A DNA stretch of 13,424 nt. It comes from Janthinobacterium lividum (GTDB lineage Bacteria > Pseudomonadota > Gammaproteobacteria > Burkholderiales > Burkholderiaceae_D). Below are positions 1 through 8,122 of the stretch, piece after piece. Position 1 is the first letter of the stretch; every line of letters begins with the position of its first letter. The stretch covers positions 1 through 13,424 of the forward strand of contig CAMBDR010000046.1 in assembly GCA_945864765.1 (NCBI GenBank), given 5' to 3'. Position numbers and translations under genes: made by a program. The notes beneath the pieces were generated by a model. That model had not been told where the DNA came from. It saw only the letters and a program-made list of their open reading frames with translations, and did not search any database.

Positions 1-5
1 AGGCT

Positions 6-84
6 AACTTGGCTGGGAATTGCGAATATTTACTTTGATATTTTTTCATGAGTTTTACTTTTTAGGCAATAACGCAGCCAAGTT
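6..84. repeat. 10-bp inverted repeat with 59-bp spacer
   Basis: AACTTGGCTG at 6-15 is exactly complementary to CAGCCAAGTT at 75-84. The arms do not extend by Watson-Crick pairing on either side. The 59-base interior is AT-rich and non-coding. It could be an operator pair, the base of a cruciform, or the ends of a very small decayed element. An upstream gene may lie just beyond the window edge, in which case this could belong to that gene's 3' or 5' region. Confidence 0.5.
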
Positions 85-284
85 TGAAGGGCCGACGCGC
101 GAACTCAGGCGCGGCAGTTGGCAAGGGGCTTGGTAGTTACCGATTGCGCAAATTCACCACCCGTAGCCGTTGCGCATCATGGTATGAATGACGGTATTTC
201 GGTTTATTGTTTTTAAAATTGATTACGCAGGAACACTTATGCTACTTGAGCTGGATCGACAATGATAGAATCATGTTGAAGGCA

Positions 285-323
285 GGAAATTAAACCAGGA
301 GATTAAGCTGGGAAATTAAGCCA
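285..323. repeat. Three imperfect 13-bp tandem repeats
   Basis: The units are GGAAATTAAACCA (285-297), GGAGATTAAGCTG (298-310) and GGAAATTAAGCCA (311-323), followed by a GG that begins a lost or diverged fourth unit. Units 1 and 3 differ at one position. The array ends 29 bases before the SD (353-356) of the first ORF of the kinase array, so it lies in the probable promoter or 5' untranslated region. It could be a set of regulator binding sites or a neutral slippage product. Confidence 0.6.
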
Positions 324-362
324 GGTAGGCAGATCGAATTAAAGTGCATGGCGAGGTAAAAC

Positions 363-608
363 GTGACACAAGATACAAAAGTCATCCTTTGCGTTGATGA
401 TGAACCCGGCATGTTGTTTGTGCTGCGCGAACTACTTGCGCCCTGCGATCATGATACGGTGGTAGAAATTGAAGATGATGGCTGCGGCACCGGGCTGGGT
501 TTATCGATTACCAATGACATTATCCAAAAGCACACTGGTACTCTTTCCATTTCCAGTACCCTTGGCAGTGGCAGTTGTTTTGCGGTACATCTGCCTTGGT
601 CCGCTTAG
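363..608 (+). pseudogene. Chimeric remnant of a REC-histidine kinase gene
   Basis: This 81-codon ORF starts at GTG, with GAGG six bases upstream. Residues 6-28 are the beginning of a CheY-like receiver domain, with VILCVDDEPG and the acidic pair D12-D13. The beta-3 phospho-acceptor region is absent. From about residue 31 the sequence switches to a kinase ATPase domain: VVEIEDDG (the G1 box) is followed after one cysteine by GTGLGLS (the G2 box) and then the usual C-terminal strand to the stop. Compared with the two kinases downstream, about 23 residues carrying the F box (LEPFFTTK) are missing between G1 and G2, as is everything between receiver and G1. At least two in-frame deletions in a receiver-HisKA-HATPase gene explain this. 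It cannot bind ATP normally or accept phosphate. The stop lies 17 bases before the next gene, so it may still act as a translated leader. It could be a functional micro-protein, but decay is more likely. Confidence 0.75.
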
Positions 609-625
609 TGGAGCTTATCATCAAT

Positions 626-3600
626 ATGCGTCTTTCTTTCCGCCTTCACACCCTTTTTCTGGCCCTGGTGTTGTGGCTCATGCAACTGTGCGCGCCGCTG
701 GTTTGGGCTGACAACGCCAAACCAGCAGCAACGCCAAGCTCGCTTGAATTTAGTTTTACTGAACCGTATTTTGAAACAGTGGGCGATGGCGAATCGATCC
801 CTGACGGGGGCATTGGCGCGGTAGTGCAAGATGCCAAGGGTTGGCTCTGGATCGGCACTTCACGGGGTTTGATTCGTTGGGACGGCTACCGTTTTCGCAA
901 ATATATCCATGATCAACATCAGCCCCATTCACTGCCGTCCGATTATGTTAGCGCACTCCACACAACCCATGATGGCAGGCTGTGGGTGGGCATCAATAAC
1001 GAAGGTGTTTCCGTGTTCGACCCGACGACCGAGAAATTCACCCATTTTGGGCGCAATCTTGGCATGGCTGGCGGCCGAATTCGGGTCTTAAATGCCGATG
1101 CCAGCGGAGGTATGTGGGTCGGTACAGACGAAGGACTCGATTATGTGCCTGCCAATGGTGCCAGGCCGATACATTATCGACACGATGCAAATAATCCCGC
1201 TGGCCTGGCCAGCAACCTGGTGCGCGCACTTTTAATCGATGACGCAGGCAGCGTTTGGCTAGGCACGGGTGCCGGTTTGCAAATACTCAAAAAGGGCAGC
1301 AAAAGTTTTGAACGGATTGCCTCTGATCCGGCCCATCCCAACTCCTTGGCCTCGTGTGAAATTCATGCCCTGTTCAAAGCGGTAGACGGCAAAATTTGGA
1401 TTGGCACCCAAGCCAAAGGTGCGGCCTGGTTGGATCAGGCGAGCTTGCAACTACACTGGCTGGAAGTCAATCCGGGCCAGCCCGAATCTTTGTCCCATCC
1501 CAGAATTAACCGTATCGCCCAACCGAATCCCGATCAAATTTGGCTCGGAACCTTTGGCGGTGGCATCAATATTATATCGGCCAAAGATGGCAAAGTGCTG
1601 CAGCGCTTGCAACATGATCCGTCCAACCCCAATAGCTTATTGGGCGATAGCATCAGCGCCATCATGATCGATCAATCCGGACTGGTATGGATTGCCTCCT
1701 GGGGCACCGGATTGCAACGCTACAATCCAAAGAATCGTGCTTTCCACCTGTTGCGCCACAGCCCGGCGCGACCCAACAGTTTAAGCTACCCTTCGGTATA
1801 TCGGGTCGCGGGACTGGCCGACGGTTCCATTCTGACTGGTTACAATGGCAAGGGTATCGATATTCTGGATCGACAACGCGGCCTGGTTGGCAGCTATCGT
1901 CCCCGGCCAAACCAGCCAAACCAATTGATTGATGCCAAAACATTACCGTTAAAAAGCAATCCCGGCATCGCCACCATGCTACAGACCCGTGATGGTGGGC
2001 TCTGGATAGGTGGGGCAACGGAGTTATTCAACCGACCAAAGGATAGTCAGACATGGCAAACTTTTGGTACCCCAAAGAGCCTGCCAATAGCGGGCGTGTC
2101 CGTATTACTGGAAACTCGCGACGGTACGCTGTGGGTTGGCGGCAGCGGTGGTTTGGCCCGCTGGCTACCCGGGGAAAAACGCTTTGAGGCGCTCGATGGC
2201 AAGGGCCGATATGAGTCGGTGGACTCGCTGGTCGAAGATCATGTCGGCCGACTCTGGTTTGGCAACAATAAGGGACTATGGGTAAAAGCGCCGGATAGCC
2301 CTGATCTGCAAAACATACGGCATGATCCAAAGCGACCCGACAGTTTGATCAGCGATGATGTTGCAGGCTTGCTGGTCGATAAGAATGGCAGCTTATGGGT
2401 CACCACCTACAAAGGTCTGGATCGGTTACTGCAATGGGACGGGCAGCGCGCCATATTCGAACACAGCAGTGCGCTGGCTGGCTACGGCGAGCATGACGTT
2501 GGCTTCAATTTACTGGAAGATAAACAAGGACGAATCTGGACTGAAAAGTTTATTTTGGAGCCAAAAAAACACCAATTATCCCCTTTTGGCAAAGCCGAGG
2601 GCTTTGACATTGGCGCGATTTGGAATGGCGCCTTTGCCAAAACACATGATGGTTTGTTTCTGTTTGGCGGCTCAAAGGGCTTGGCCATCATTGACCCCGA
2701 GCAATTCAGATCCTGGGACTTTCAACCCCAGGTTCAACCGACCGAACTCAAGATCGATGGCAAGCTGCTGCCAGCACAAATCAAGCAATTGCGCTTGGAA
2801 CCGGGTCAACGCAACTTCAGCGTTGAATTCAGTGCATTCGATTTTTCAGCACCCCAACAAAATCGCTATGCCTACCGCCTGCAAGGGTTTGACAAAGACT
2901 GGATAGAAACCGATTTTTCCCAACGTAGCGCCAGCTATGGCAATCTCCCCCCTGGCCGCTATAGCTTGCAATTGCGTGGCAGTAATCGCATCGGGGAGTG
3001 GAGTCCCCGGCAATTTTCACTTCCGGTCGAAGTCATCCCCCCTTTTTGGGCCACCCTGCCCTTTCGTGTGCTGCTTGTATTCGTACTGATTGGCTCGGTG
3101 TACGCAATCTACCGCCTGCGGGTCGCGCGTTTGCACGCCAAAGCGGCGCAATTGCAAGCGCGCGCCACCGAGATCACGATGGCACATGGTGAACTGGCCA
3201 AAGCACATTCCGAATTGGGGATGGCGCATCACAAACTGGAAGAAACCTATGAACGCCTGCAAGCAACGCAACAACAGTTGTTATTGCAAGAAAAAATGGC
3301 TGGATTAGGTACGCTCACCGCCGGGGTTGCCCACGAAATCAATAACCCGGTCAATTTCACCCATGTCGCGGCACAAATCCAACGCATGAAGATTGATGAA
3401 TTTGAGCAATACGTACTGGCTTTGTTTGATGAAAGTATCGATCCCAAAATTGTGCAGGGCTTTACCCAACGCTTCGCTGAACTACAAGAAAATATTGATA
3501 CCATGTTAAATGGCACGGATCGCATCATTCGCATCGTGAAAGACTTGCGCTCCTTCACCCGGCTCGCCGAAGCGGAAAAAAAATCGACCCCCTTGTCCGA

Positions 3601-4048
3601 ATGCCTGAATGCCACCTTGAATTTGGTGCGCACCGGTTGGCTGGAACAAGTCGAATTCATCACCGAGTATACCGACGACCCGGAATATGAATGTTGGCCA
3701 GCACTGCTCAATCAAGTCTTTATGAATTTACTGGTCAATGCCTGCCAAGCCATTGCCGAGAAACGCCAGCTGCAACACAGCGTTGCCAAAGGTCATATTT
3801 ACTTGCGCCTGAAAAAGGAAGTCAGTACACTGACAGTACAGTTCGAAGATGATGGCATTGGCATCGAACCAGAAATCCAAGCACGCATTTTGGAGCCGTT
3901 TTTCACCACCAAGGAAGTAGGGGCAGGCACCGGGCTGGGTTTGTCAATTTCTTATGGCATCATTCAAAAACATAATGCAACACTGTCCATTACCAGCACG
4001 CCGGGTGCAGGGAGTTGTTTTACGATACACCTGCCTTTGTCCACGTAA
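626..4048 (+). CDS. Propeller sensor histidine kinase, copy 1
   Basis: A membrane sensor kinase of 1140 aa, inferred to detect a periplasmic signal and autophosphorylate on histidine. A signal peptide covers residues 1-28, with likely cleavage at VWA-DN. About 14 Reg_prop blades (D..G.LWIGT..GL type) span residues 63-694, enough for two seven-bladed propellers. A Y_Y_Y domain follows at about 732-787, one membrane helix at about 810-832, and a heptad coiled coil at about 853-880. The HisKA domain has H903 in AHEINNP, and the HATPase has an N box with N1038, then EDDGIGI, LEPFFTTK and GTGLGLS, all intact. There is no receiver or DNA-binding domain, unlike the hybrid propeller kinases of Bacteroidetes. 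I chose ATG 626 because it begins the signal peptide and has GGAG 12 bases upstream; an in-frame TTG at 575 would overlap the previous ORF and spoil the signal peptide. Ligand and partner regulator are unknown. Confidence 0.93.
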   Translation: MRLSFRLHTLFLALVLWLMQLCAPLVWADNAKPAATPSSLEFSFTEPYFETVGDGESIPDGGIGAVVQDAKGWLWIGTSRGLIRWDGYRFRKYIHDQHQPHSLPSDYVSALHTTHDGRLWVGINNEGVSVFDPTTEKFTHFGRNLGMAGGRIRVLNADASGGMWVGTDEGLDYVPANGARPIHYRHDANNPAGLASNLVRALLIDDAGSVWLGTGAGLQILKKGSKSFERIASDPAHPNSLASCEIHALFKAVDGKIWIGTQAKGAAWLDQASLQLHWLEVNPGQPESLSHPRINRIAQPNPDQIWLGTFGGGINIISAKDGKVLQRLQHDPSNPNSLLGDSISAIMIDQSGLVWIASWGTGLQRYNPKNRAFHLLRHSPARPNSLSYPSVYRVAGLADGSILTGYNGKGIDILDRQRGLVGSYRPRPNQPNQLIDAKTLPLKSNPGIATMLQTRDGGLWIGGATELFNRPKDSQTWQTFGTPKSLPIAGVSVLLETRDGTLWVGGSGGLARWLPGEKRFEALDGKGRYESVDSLVEDHVGRLWFGNNKGLWVKAPDSPDLQNIRHDPKRPDSLISDDVAGLLVDKNGSLWVTTYKGLDRLLQWDGQRAIFEHSSALAGYGEHDVGFNLLEDKQGRIWTEKFILEPKKHQLSPFGKAEGFDIGAIWNGAFAKTHDGLFLFGGSKGLAIIDPEQFRSWDFQPQVQPTELKIDGKLLPAQIKQLRLEPGQRNFSVEFSAFDFSAPQQNRYAYRLQGFDKDWIETDFSQRSASYGNLPPGRYSLQLRGSNRIGEWSPRQFSLPVEVIPPFWATLPFRVLLVFVLIGSVYAIYRLRVARLHAKAAQLQARATEITMAHGELAKAHSELGMAHHKLEETYERLQATQQQLLLQEKMAGLGTLTAGVAHEINNPVNFTHVAAQIQRMKIDEFEQYVLALFDESIDPKIVQGFTQRFAELQENIDTMLNGTDRIIRIVKDLRSFTRLAEAEKKSTPLSECLNATLNLVRTGWLEQVEFITEYTDDPEYECWPALLNQVFMNLLVNACQAIAEKRQLQHSVAKGHIYLRLKKEVSTLTVQFEDDGIGIEPEIQARILEPFFTTKEVGAGTGLGLSISYGIIQKHNATLSITSTPGAGSCFTIHLPLST

Positions 4049-4079
4049 GGCCAACCGTTGATTGGAGTACGCCTGCACC

Positions 4080-7000
4080 ATGCACTTTTTTAAGCATTGC
4101 CGCACATTTTGCCTGACTCTGGTGGCATGGACGCTCCTGTTCTGTACGCAACAGGCAGGCGCTGCGCCGCCTGCGCCAAGCCCAAGCGAATTTGGTGAAT
4201 TTGCCTTCGCTGAGCCGTATTTTGAAACCGTAGGCGATGCAGGAACCATTCCGGAAGGCGGTATTAGTGCCATACTACAAGACAGCCGGGGCTGGCTATG
4301 GATCGGCACGCCGCATGGTTTGATCCGCTGGGACGGTTACCATTTTCGTAAATACATGCATGATCGCAATCAACCCGGCTCCCTGCCCGGCAACCACATC
4401 ACCGCACTGTGGGCAGACGATCACGGCAAACTTTGGCTTGGCATCAATAACCAGGGCGTGGCGCGGTTCGACCCGGCTACCGAGCGATTTACCCATTTTG
4501 GCCAGGACAGCGGCATCGTGGGCGGCAAAATCCGTGCTTTGGCAGGCGACGAGCGTGGCGGCATCTGGATTGCTGCCGATGAAGGACTGGACTATTTACC
4601 CTCGGGCAGCAAGCAGCCTGTCCACTACCGGCACAAATGGGACGACAGCAACAGCTTGGCCGATGACCAGGTGTATAGTCTCTTGCTTGATCATCAAGGC
4701 TCGCTATGGGTAGGCAGTGCCAACGGTTTGCAACGACTCAAAAAGGGCAGTCAGGCCTTCGAGCACATTGCTTACCTGGCCAATGATCAAACCACCCTGG
4801 CGCGCCACGCAATCCGCAACCTGTTTCAGGCGGCGGACGGCAAGCTTTGGATCGGCACGCTCGACAATGGCGCTGCCTGGATCGATCCCGGTAGCTTGCA
4901 ATTGCACTGGCTGGAAGTCAATCCGACCCGGCCCGACCGCCTCTCTTATATCAGGATCAACAGTATTGCACAACCCAACGCCGAGCAAATTTGGCTCGGC
5001 ACCTTCGGCGGCGGCATCAATATTGTATCGGCCAAAGATGGTACGGTATTACAACGAATACAGCATGACCCCTCCAACCCCAATAGCTTACTAAACGATA
5101 CCATTGGCGCACTCACGAGTGATCAATCCGGCCTGCTGTGGGTCGCCACCTGGGGTGCCGGCTTGCAACGCTACAATGCCAAAAACCGCGCCTTCCACCT
5201 GCTGCGCCACAGCCCGGCCCGGCCCCAAAGCTTGTCTCAAGCTTCAGCCCACCAAGTGCTGGGATTGGCCGATGGCCGCATTCTGGTTGGCAATAATGGC
5301 AATGGCATTGATATTTTGGATCGGCAGCGCGGCTTGATTGGCGGCTATCGCCCCCGGCGGCCTGACGATGACAAGCAACGCAAAGCCAATGTTGCTGATG
5401 CCATTGAAGCACTGCCCATCGGCAACGAACAGATTCATGCGCTGTTACAGTCGAGCGATGGCGCACTTTGGGTTGGCACCCAGCAAAGCGGCTTACTGCG
5501 GCTGGAAAAAAATAGTCGCACCTGGGAAGTTTTCAGTTTAAAACAAGGTTTGCCGCAGTTTGAAATAAACCATCTGCTGGAAACCCGTGATGGCACCCTG
5601 TGGGTGGGCTCAGGCGCAGGTTTGGCGCAATGGTTGCCCGGACAAAAGCGTTTTGAACCGATCAAGCAAATTGATGGCAACCTGATGCGCTCGAATGTCA
5701 CGGCATTAAGCGAAGACCGGGAAGGTCGGCTCTGGCTTGCCAGCAGCACAGGCTTATGGGTAAAACAGCCTGGCGCCACTGGTTTACAAAACATCCTCCA
5801 TAACGCGCAACAGCCCGACAGTCTGGCCTCCAACGATGTGCAAGGCTTGCTGATCGATAAAAAGGGACAACTCTGGCTGGCCACCGACAAAGGTCTGGAT
5901 CGCATGCTGCACTGGGACGGGCAACGCGCCCGCTTCGAGCACAGCAGCGTTCTGGCTGGTGCTGGCGAACGCGACATTGGCGTCAACTTACTGGAAGACA
6001 AACAGGGGCGTATCTGGACTGAAAAGTTTGTGTTTGATCCCGACAAGGGGCACCTGATCGAGCTTGGCAAAGCCGATGGCATGGATATCGGCGCGGCCTG
6101 GCGCGGTGCGTATGGCAAAACGCCTGATGGCTTATTTCTGTTCGGTGGCTCCCAAGGCTTGGCCGTGATCGACCCCGAACAATTCAAACCCTGGACCTTC
6201 CACCCGCCGATTCAACTCACTGAACTCAAGATTGATGGCAAACGACGGCCGACACAACTCCAATCGTTCACGCTGCAGCCAGGCCAGCGTATGTTCAGTG
6301 TCGAGTTTAGCGCACTCGACTTTTCAGCGCCGCAAGAAAACCGCTACGCCTATCGCTTAAGCAACTATGAAAAAGATTGGATCGATACCGACTCAAGCCA
6401 CCGCAATGCCAGTTATAGCAATCTGTCTCCGGGCCAATACCTACTGCAAGTGCGCGGCAGCAACCGCCGGGGCGAATTCAATCCACAAATGCTGGAGCTT
6501 CCCGTCACCATTTTGCCCGAATTTTGGCAAACTATCTGGTTTCGCATGCTGGCCGTATTGGCATTGATTGGCTCAATGTATGGGGCCTATCGCCTACGTA
6601 TCTCGCGCCTGCGAGCTCGCGAGCACATGTTGCATGAGATGGTCAAAGAACGCACCACCGAAATTTTGGCCGCGCATGACGATCTGGGGCAAGCGCACGA
6701 TGAACTGGCAGCGGCACATGACGAACTGGCGAGCGCACACGACGAGCTGGAAAGCGCGCACCAACGCTTAAAAGCCACCCAACAGCAAATGTTTTTACAA
6801 GAAAAAATGGCGGGCCTGGGCACCCTGACGGCGGGGATTGCCCATGAAATCAACAACCCCACCAATTTCACCCATGTCTCGGCCCAAAACCAGCGCGTCA
6901 GCATTGCCGAATTTGAGCAATACGTAATGACGTTATTTGATGATGATGTCGATGAAGCGGTGGTGGAAAGCTTTACCCGGCGTTTTGCCGAACTGCAAAG

Positions 7001-7559
7001 CAATGTCACCACCATGTTGAATGGCACTGAACGAATCAAGCAAATCGTCAAGGATTTACGCTCCTTCACGCGGCTGGATGAAGCGGACAAACAATCGACG
7101 CCACTTTCCGAATGTCTGCGTACCACCTTGAATCTGGTGCGCAGCAGTTGGCTGGAAAAGGTGGAATTTATCACCGACTTTGCTGACGACCCGCCCTACG
7201 AATGCTGGCCCGCGCTGCTTAACCAGGTATTCATGAACCTGCTGGTGAACGGCTGTCAGGCGATTGAAGCCCGGCAAAAGCAAACGGGTAAGCAGGTTCA
7301 AGGCAAATTATGGTTGCGCCTGCACTTTGCACCGGGCGAGCTGGTGGTTGAATTTGAAGACAACGGCATTGGCATCACCCCGGAAATCCAGGCACGGATT
7401 CTGGAGCCGTTTTTCACCACCAAAGATGTGGGTTCGGGCACAGGTTTGGGGCTATCGATTTCCTATGGCATTATTCAAAAACACAACGCCACCCTCAGCA
7501 TCGACAGCACCCCAGGTAGCGGCAGTTGTTTTGCCATCCACTTCCCGTTCAACAGCTGA
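4080..7559 (+). CDS. Propeller sensor histidine kinase, copy 2
   Basis: A 1159-aa tandem paralogue of the preceding kinase, starting 31 bases after its stop and so probably co-transcribed. It has the same order: signal peptide 1-28 (cleavage near AGA-AP), Reg_prop blades about 62-702, Y_Y_Y about 740-796, membrane helix about 818-839, coiled coil of AHDEL heptads, HisKA with H922 in AHEINNP, and HATPase with LLVNGCQAI, EDNGIGI, LEPFFTTK and GTGLGLS. ATG 4080 is preferred over TTG 4062: GGAG lies 12 bases upstream, the same spacing as in copy 1, and the signal peptide then begins cleanly. The copies are closely similar over most blades but differ strongly between roughly residues 425 and 490, where copy 2 is longer and copy 1 has a degenerate blade. 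The membrane-to-histidine distance is 11 residues longer than in copy 1. Both kinases keep all catalytic motifs, so both should be active. Different ligands are an inference. Confidence 0.93.
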   Translation: MHFFKHCRTFCLTLVAWTLLFCTQQAGAAPPAPSPSEFGEFAFAEPYFETVGDAGTIPEGGISAILQDSRGWLWIGTPHGLIRWDGYHFRKYMHDRNQPGSLPGNHITALWADDHGKLWLGINNQGVARFDPATERFTHFGQDSGIVGGKIRALAGDERGGIWIAADEGLDYLPSGSKQPVHYRHKWDDSNSLADDQVYSLLLDHQGSLWVGSANGLQRLKKGSQAFEHIAYLANDQTTLARHAIRNLFQAADGKLWIGTLDNGAAWIDPGSLQLHWLEVNPTRPDRLSYIRINSIAQPNAEQIWLGTFGGGINIVSAKDGTVLQRIQHDPSNPNSLLNDTIGALTSDQSGLLWVATWGAGLQRYNAKNRAFHLLRHSPARPQSLSQASAHQVLGLADGRILVGNNGNGIDILDRQRGLIGGYRPRRPDDDKQRKANVADAIEALPIGNEQIHALLQSSDGALWVGTQQSGLLRLEKNSRTWEVFSLKQGLPQFEINHLLETRDGTLWVGSGAGLAQWLPGQKRFEPIKQIDGNLMRSNVTALSEDREGRLWLASSTGLWVKQPGATGLQNILHNAQQPDSLASNDVQGLLIDKKGQLWLATDKGLDRMLHWDGQRARFEHSSVLAGAGERDIGVNLLEDKQGRIWTEKFVFDPDKGHLIELGKADGMDIGAAWRGAYGKTPDGLFLFGGSQGLAVIDPEQFKPWTFHPPIQLTELKIDGKRRPTQLQSFTLQPGQRMFSVEFSALDFSAPQENRYAYRLSNYEKDWIDTDSSHRNASYSNLSPGQYLLQVRGSNRRGEFNPQMLELPVTILPEFWQTIWFRMLAVLALIGSMYGAYRLRISRLRAREHMLHEMVKERTTEILAAHDDLGQAHDELAAAHDELASAHDELESAHQRLKATQQQMFLQEKMAGLGTLTAGIAHEINNPTNFTHVSAQNQRVSIAEFEQYVMTLFDDDVDEAVVESFTRRFAELQSNVTTMLNGTERIKQIVKDLRSFTRLDEADKQSTPLSECLRTTLNLVRSSWLEKVEFITDFADDPPYECWPALLNQVFMNLLVNGCQAIEARQKQTGKQVQGKLWLRLHFAPGELVVEFEDNGIGITPEIQARILEPFFTTKDVGSGTGLGLSISYGIIQKHNATLSIDSTPGSGSCFAIHFPFNS
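6672..6776 (+). repeat. Five 21-bp repeats encoding coiled-coil heptads
   Basis: Five consecutive 21-base units encode AHDDLGQ, AHDELAA, AHDELAS, AHDELES and AHQRLKA, directly before the TQQQ that leads into the HisKA domain of kinase copy 2. The matching stretch of copy 1 (3182-3265) has four units: AHGELAK, AHSELGM, AHHKLEE and TYERLQA. The repeat forms the helix that links the membrane segment to the dimerisation domain. Copy number most likely changed by unequal recombination or slippage between the similar units. Confidence 0.85.
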
Positions 7560-7589
7560 TGTCAACAGCAGATGTTAACAACTGAGGCA
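7551..7589. repeat. 13-bp tandem repeat over the kinase stop codon
   Basis: AACAGCTGATGTC (7551-7563) and AACAGCAGATGTT (7564-7576) differ at two positions, and a weaker third copy begins AACAACTGAGG at 7577. The first unit contains the TGA stop of the second kinase (7557-7559). The repeat fills the short gap between the convergent kinase and ybaK genes. I see no hairpin terminator in this gap. Confidence 0.5.
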
Positions 7590-7594
7590 GCGCA

Positions 7595-8080
7595 TCACTC
7601 ATCCAAAGCGCAATTGACCAGCTTCACCTGTAGCACCTGTTGCAACACGGTGGGCGCAATGCCCACCAAATAGCCGCGCCGCCCACCGTTAATATAGATT
7701 TTATCCAGTGCCATAATGCTTTCTTCCGCATACACCGGCATGGCTTTTTTACTACCAAAGGGCGAAGTGCCACCCACCATATAACCGGAATGGCGCTGCG
7801 CCACTTCCGGCTTACACGGCTCGACCGACTTACAGCCGATCTGGCGCGCCAGGTTTTTAGTGGAGACTTTGCAATCGCCATGCATCAGCACCATCAGCGG
7901 CTTGGCGGCATCATCCTGCATCACCAGGGTTTTCACCACCGCATGTTCAGGCACGCCCAACTCGCGCGCCGACACGGCGGTGCCGCCATGCTCTTCGTAT
8001 TGATACGGGTGCTCGCTGAACTGGACCCCATGCTTTTTCAACATCTGGGTGGCGGGAGTTTCGGATACGTGTTTTGCCAT
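7595..8080 (-). CDS. ybaK: YbaK/EbsC aminoacyl-tRNA deacylase
   Basis: A complete 161-aa cytosolic protein of the YbaK/ProX editing family. Members hydrolyse mischarged Cys-tRNA(Pro), working in trans beside prolyl-tRNA synthetase. The length matches the usual 155-165 aa. Family features are the N-terminal TPATQMLKKHGV stretch, the invariant lysine in AVVKTLV (K50), VSTKNLARQIG, and the GGTSPFG loop at 103-109, followed by GRRGYLVGI near the C-terminus. The start has a good SD, GAGG at 8086-8089, five bases from the ATG. The gene converges on the second kinase with a 35-base gap and is read from its own promoter, see 8129-8134. Closely related subfamilies (ProXp-type deacylases) could have a somewhat different substrate, but the overall form favours YbaK itself. 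The gene appears intact and ordinary. Confidence 0.92.
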   Translation of the reverse strand: MAKHVSETPATQMLKKHGVQFSEHPYQYEEHGGTAVSARELGVPEHAVVKTLVMQDDAAKPLMVLMHGDCKVSTKNLARQIGCKSVEPCKPEVAQRHSGYMVGGTSPFGSKKAMPVYAEESIMALDKIYINGGRRGYLVGIAPTVLQQVLQVKLVNCALDE

Positions 8081-8122
8081 GTTTACCTCAATTCGTGAAT
8101 TGTTGCGTCATCAAGCCGTCAT

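Larger units (their letters stand above)
1..362. other. Non-coding, AT-rich leader region
   Basis: No coding region here is convincing on either strand. The first 60 bases are about one third G+C by hand count, much lower than the kinase genes that follow. The stretch contains a 10-bp inverted repeat near the left edge and a 13-bp tandem repeat near the right edge, listed separately. The promoter of the kinase array presumably lies here. A TAGAAT hexamer at 266-271 could be a -10 element, but I see no well-spaced -35 partner, so no promoter is called. A good Shine-Dalgarno sequence, GAGG at 353-356, sits 6 bases before the GTG at 363. Confidence 0.6.

Noticed and set aside
1..49. Minus-strand ATG at 47-49 opening a frame to the window edge (MKKYQSKYSQFPAKLA)
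   Set aside because: Only 16 codons are visible, there is no clear SD, and nothing resembles a known family.
1..90. Integron attC-like arrangement, with AAC and GTT flanking inverted arms
   Set aside because: The outer heptamers GGCTAAC and GTTTGAA do not fit the RYYYAAC and GTTRRRY consensus, and no integrase or cassette structure is present.
575..625. Earlier TTG start for the first kinase
   Set aside because: It would overlap the preceding ORF and place 17 residues before a normal signal peptide. ATG 626 has an SD at the same spacing as the paralogue.
5435..6187. 250-codon minus-strand ORF inside the second kinase
   Set aside because: It lies opposite an intact, highly conserved kinase frame and shows the composition of a shadow frame, rich in Ser, Pro, Arg and Cys.
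3182..6776. Repetitive DNA in the kinase genes as a CRISPR-like or satellite array
   Set aside because: The repeats are in-frame 21-base units encoding coiled-coil heptads, with no spacers.
6587..7174. 195-codon minus-strand ORF opposite the kinase domain of copy 2
   Set aside because: It is antisense to HisKA and HATPase motifs. A similar shadow exists opposite copy 1, as expected from shared codon use rather than a real gene.
7640..8098. 152-codon plus-strand ORF opposite ybaK
   Set aside because: It is fully antisense to a well-conserved deacylase and its His-rich composition is typical of a shadow frame.
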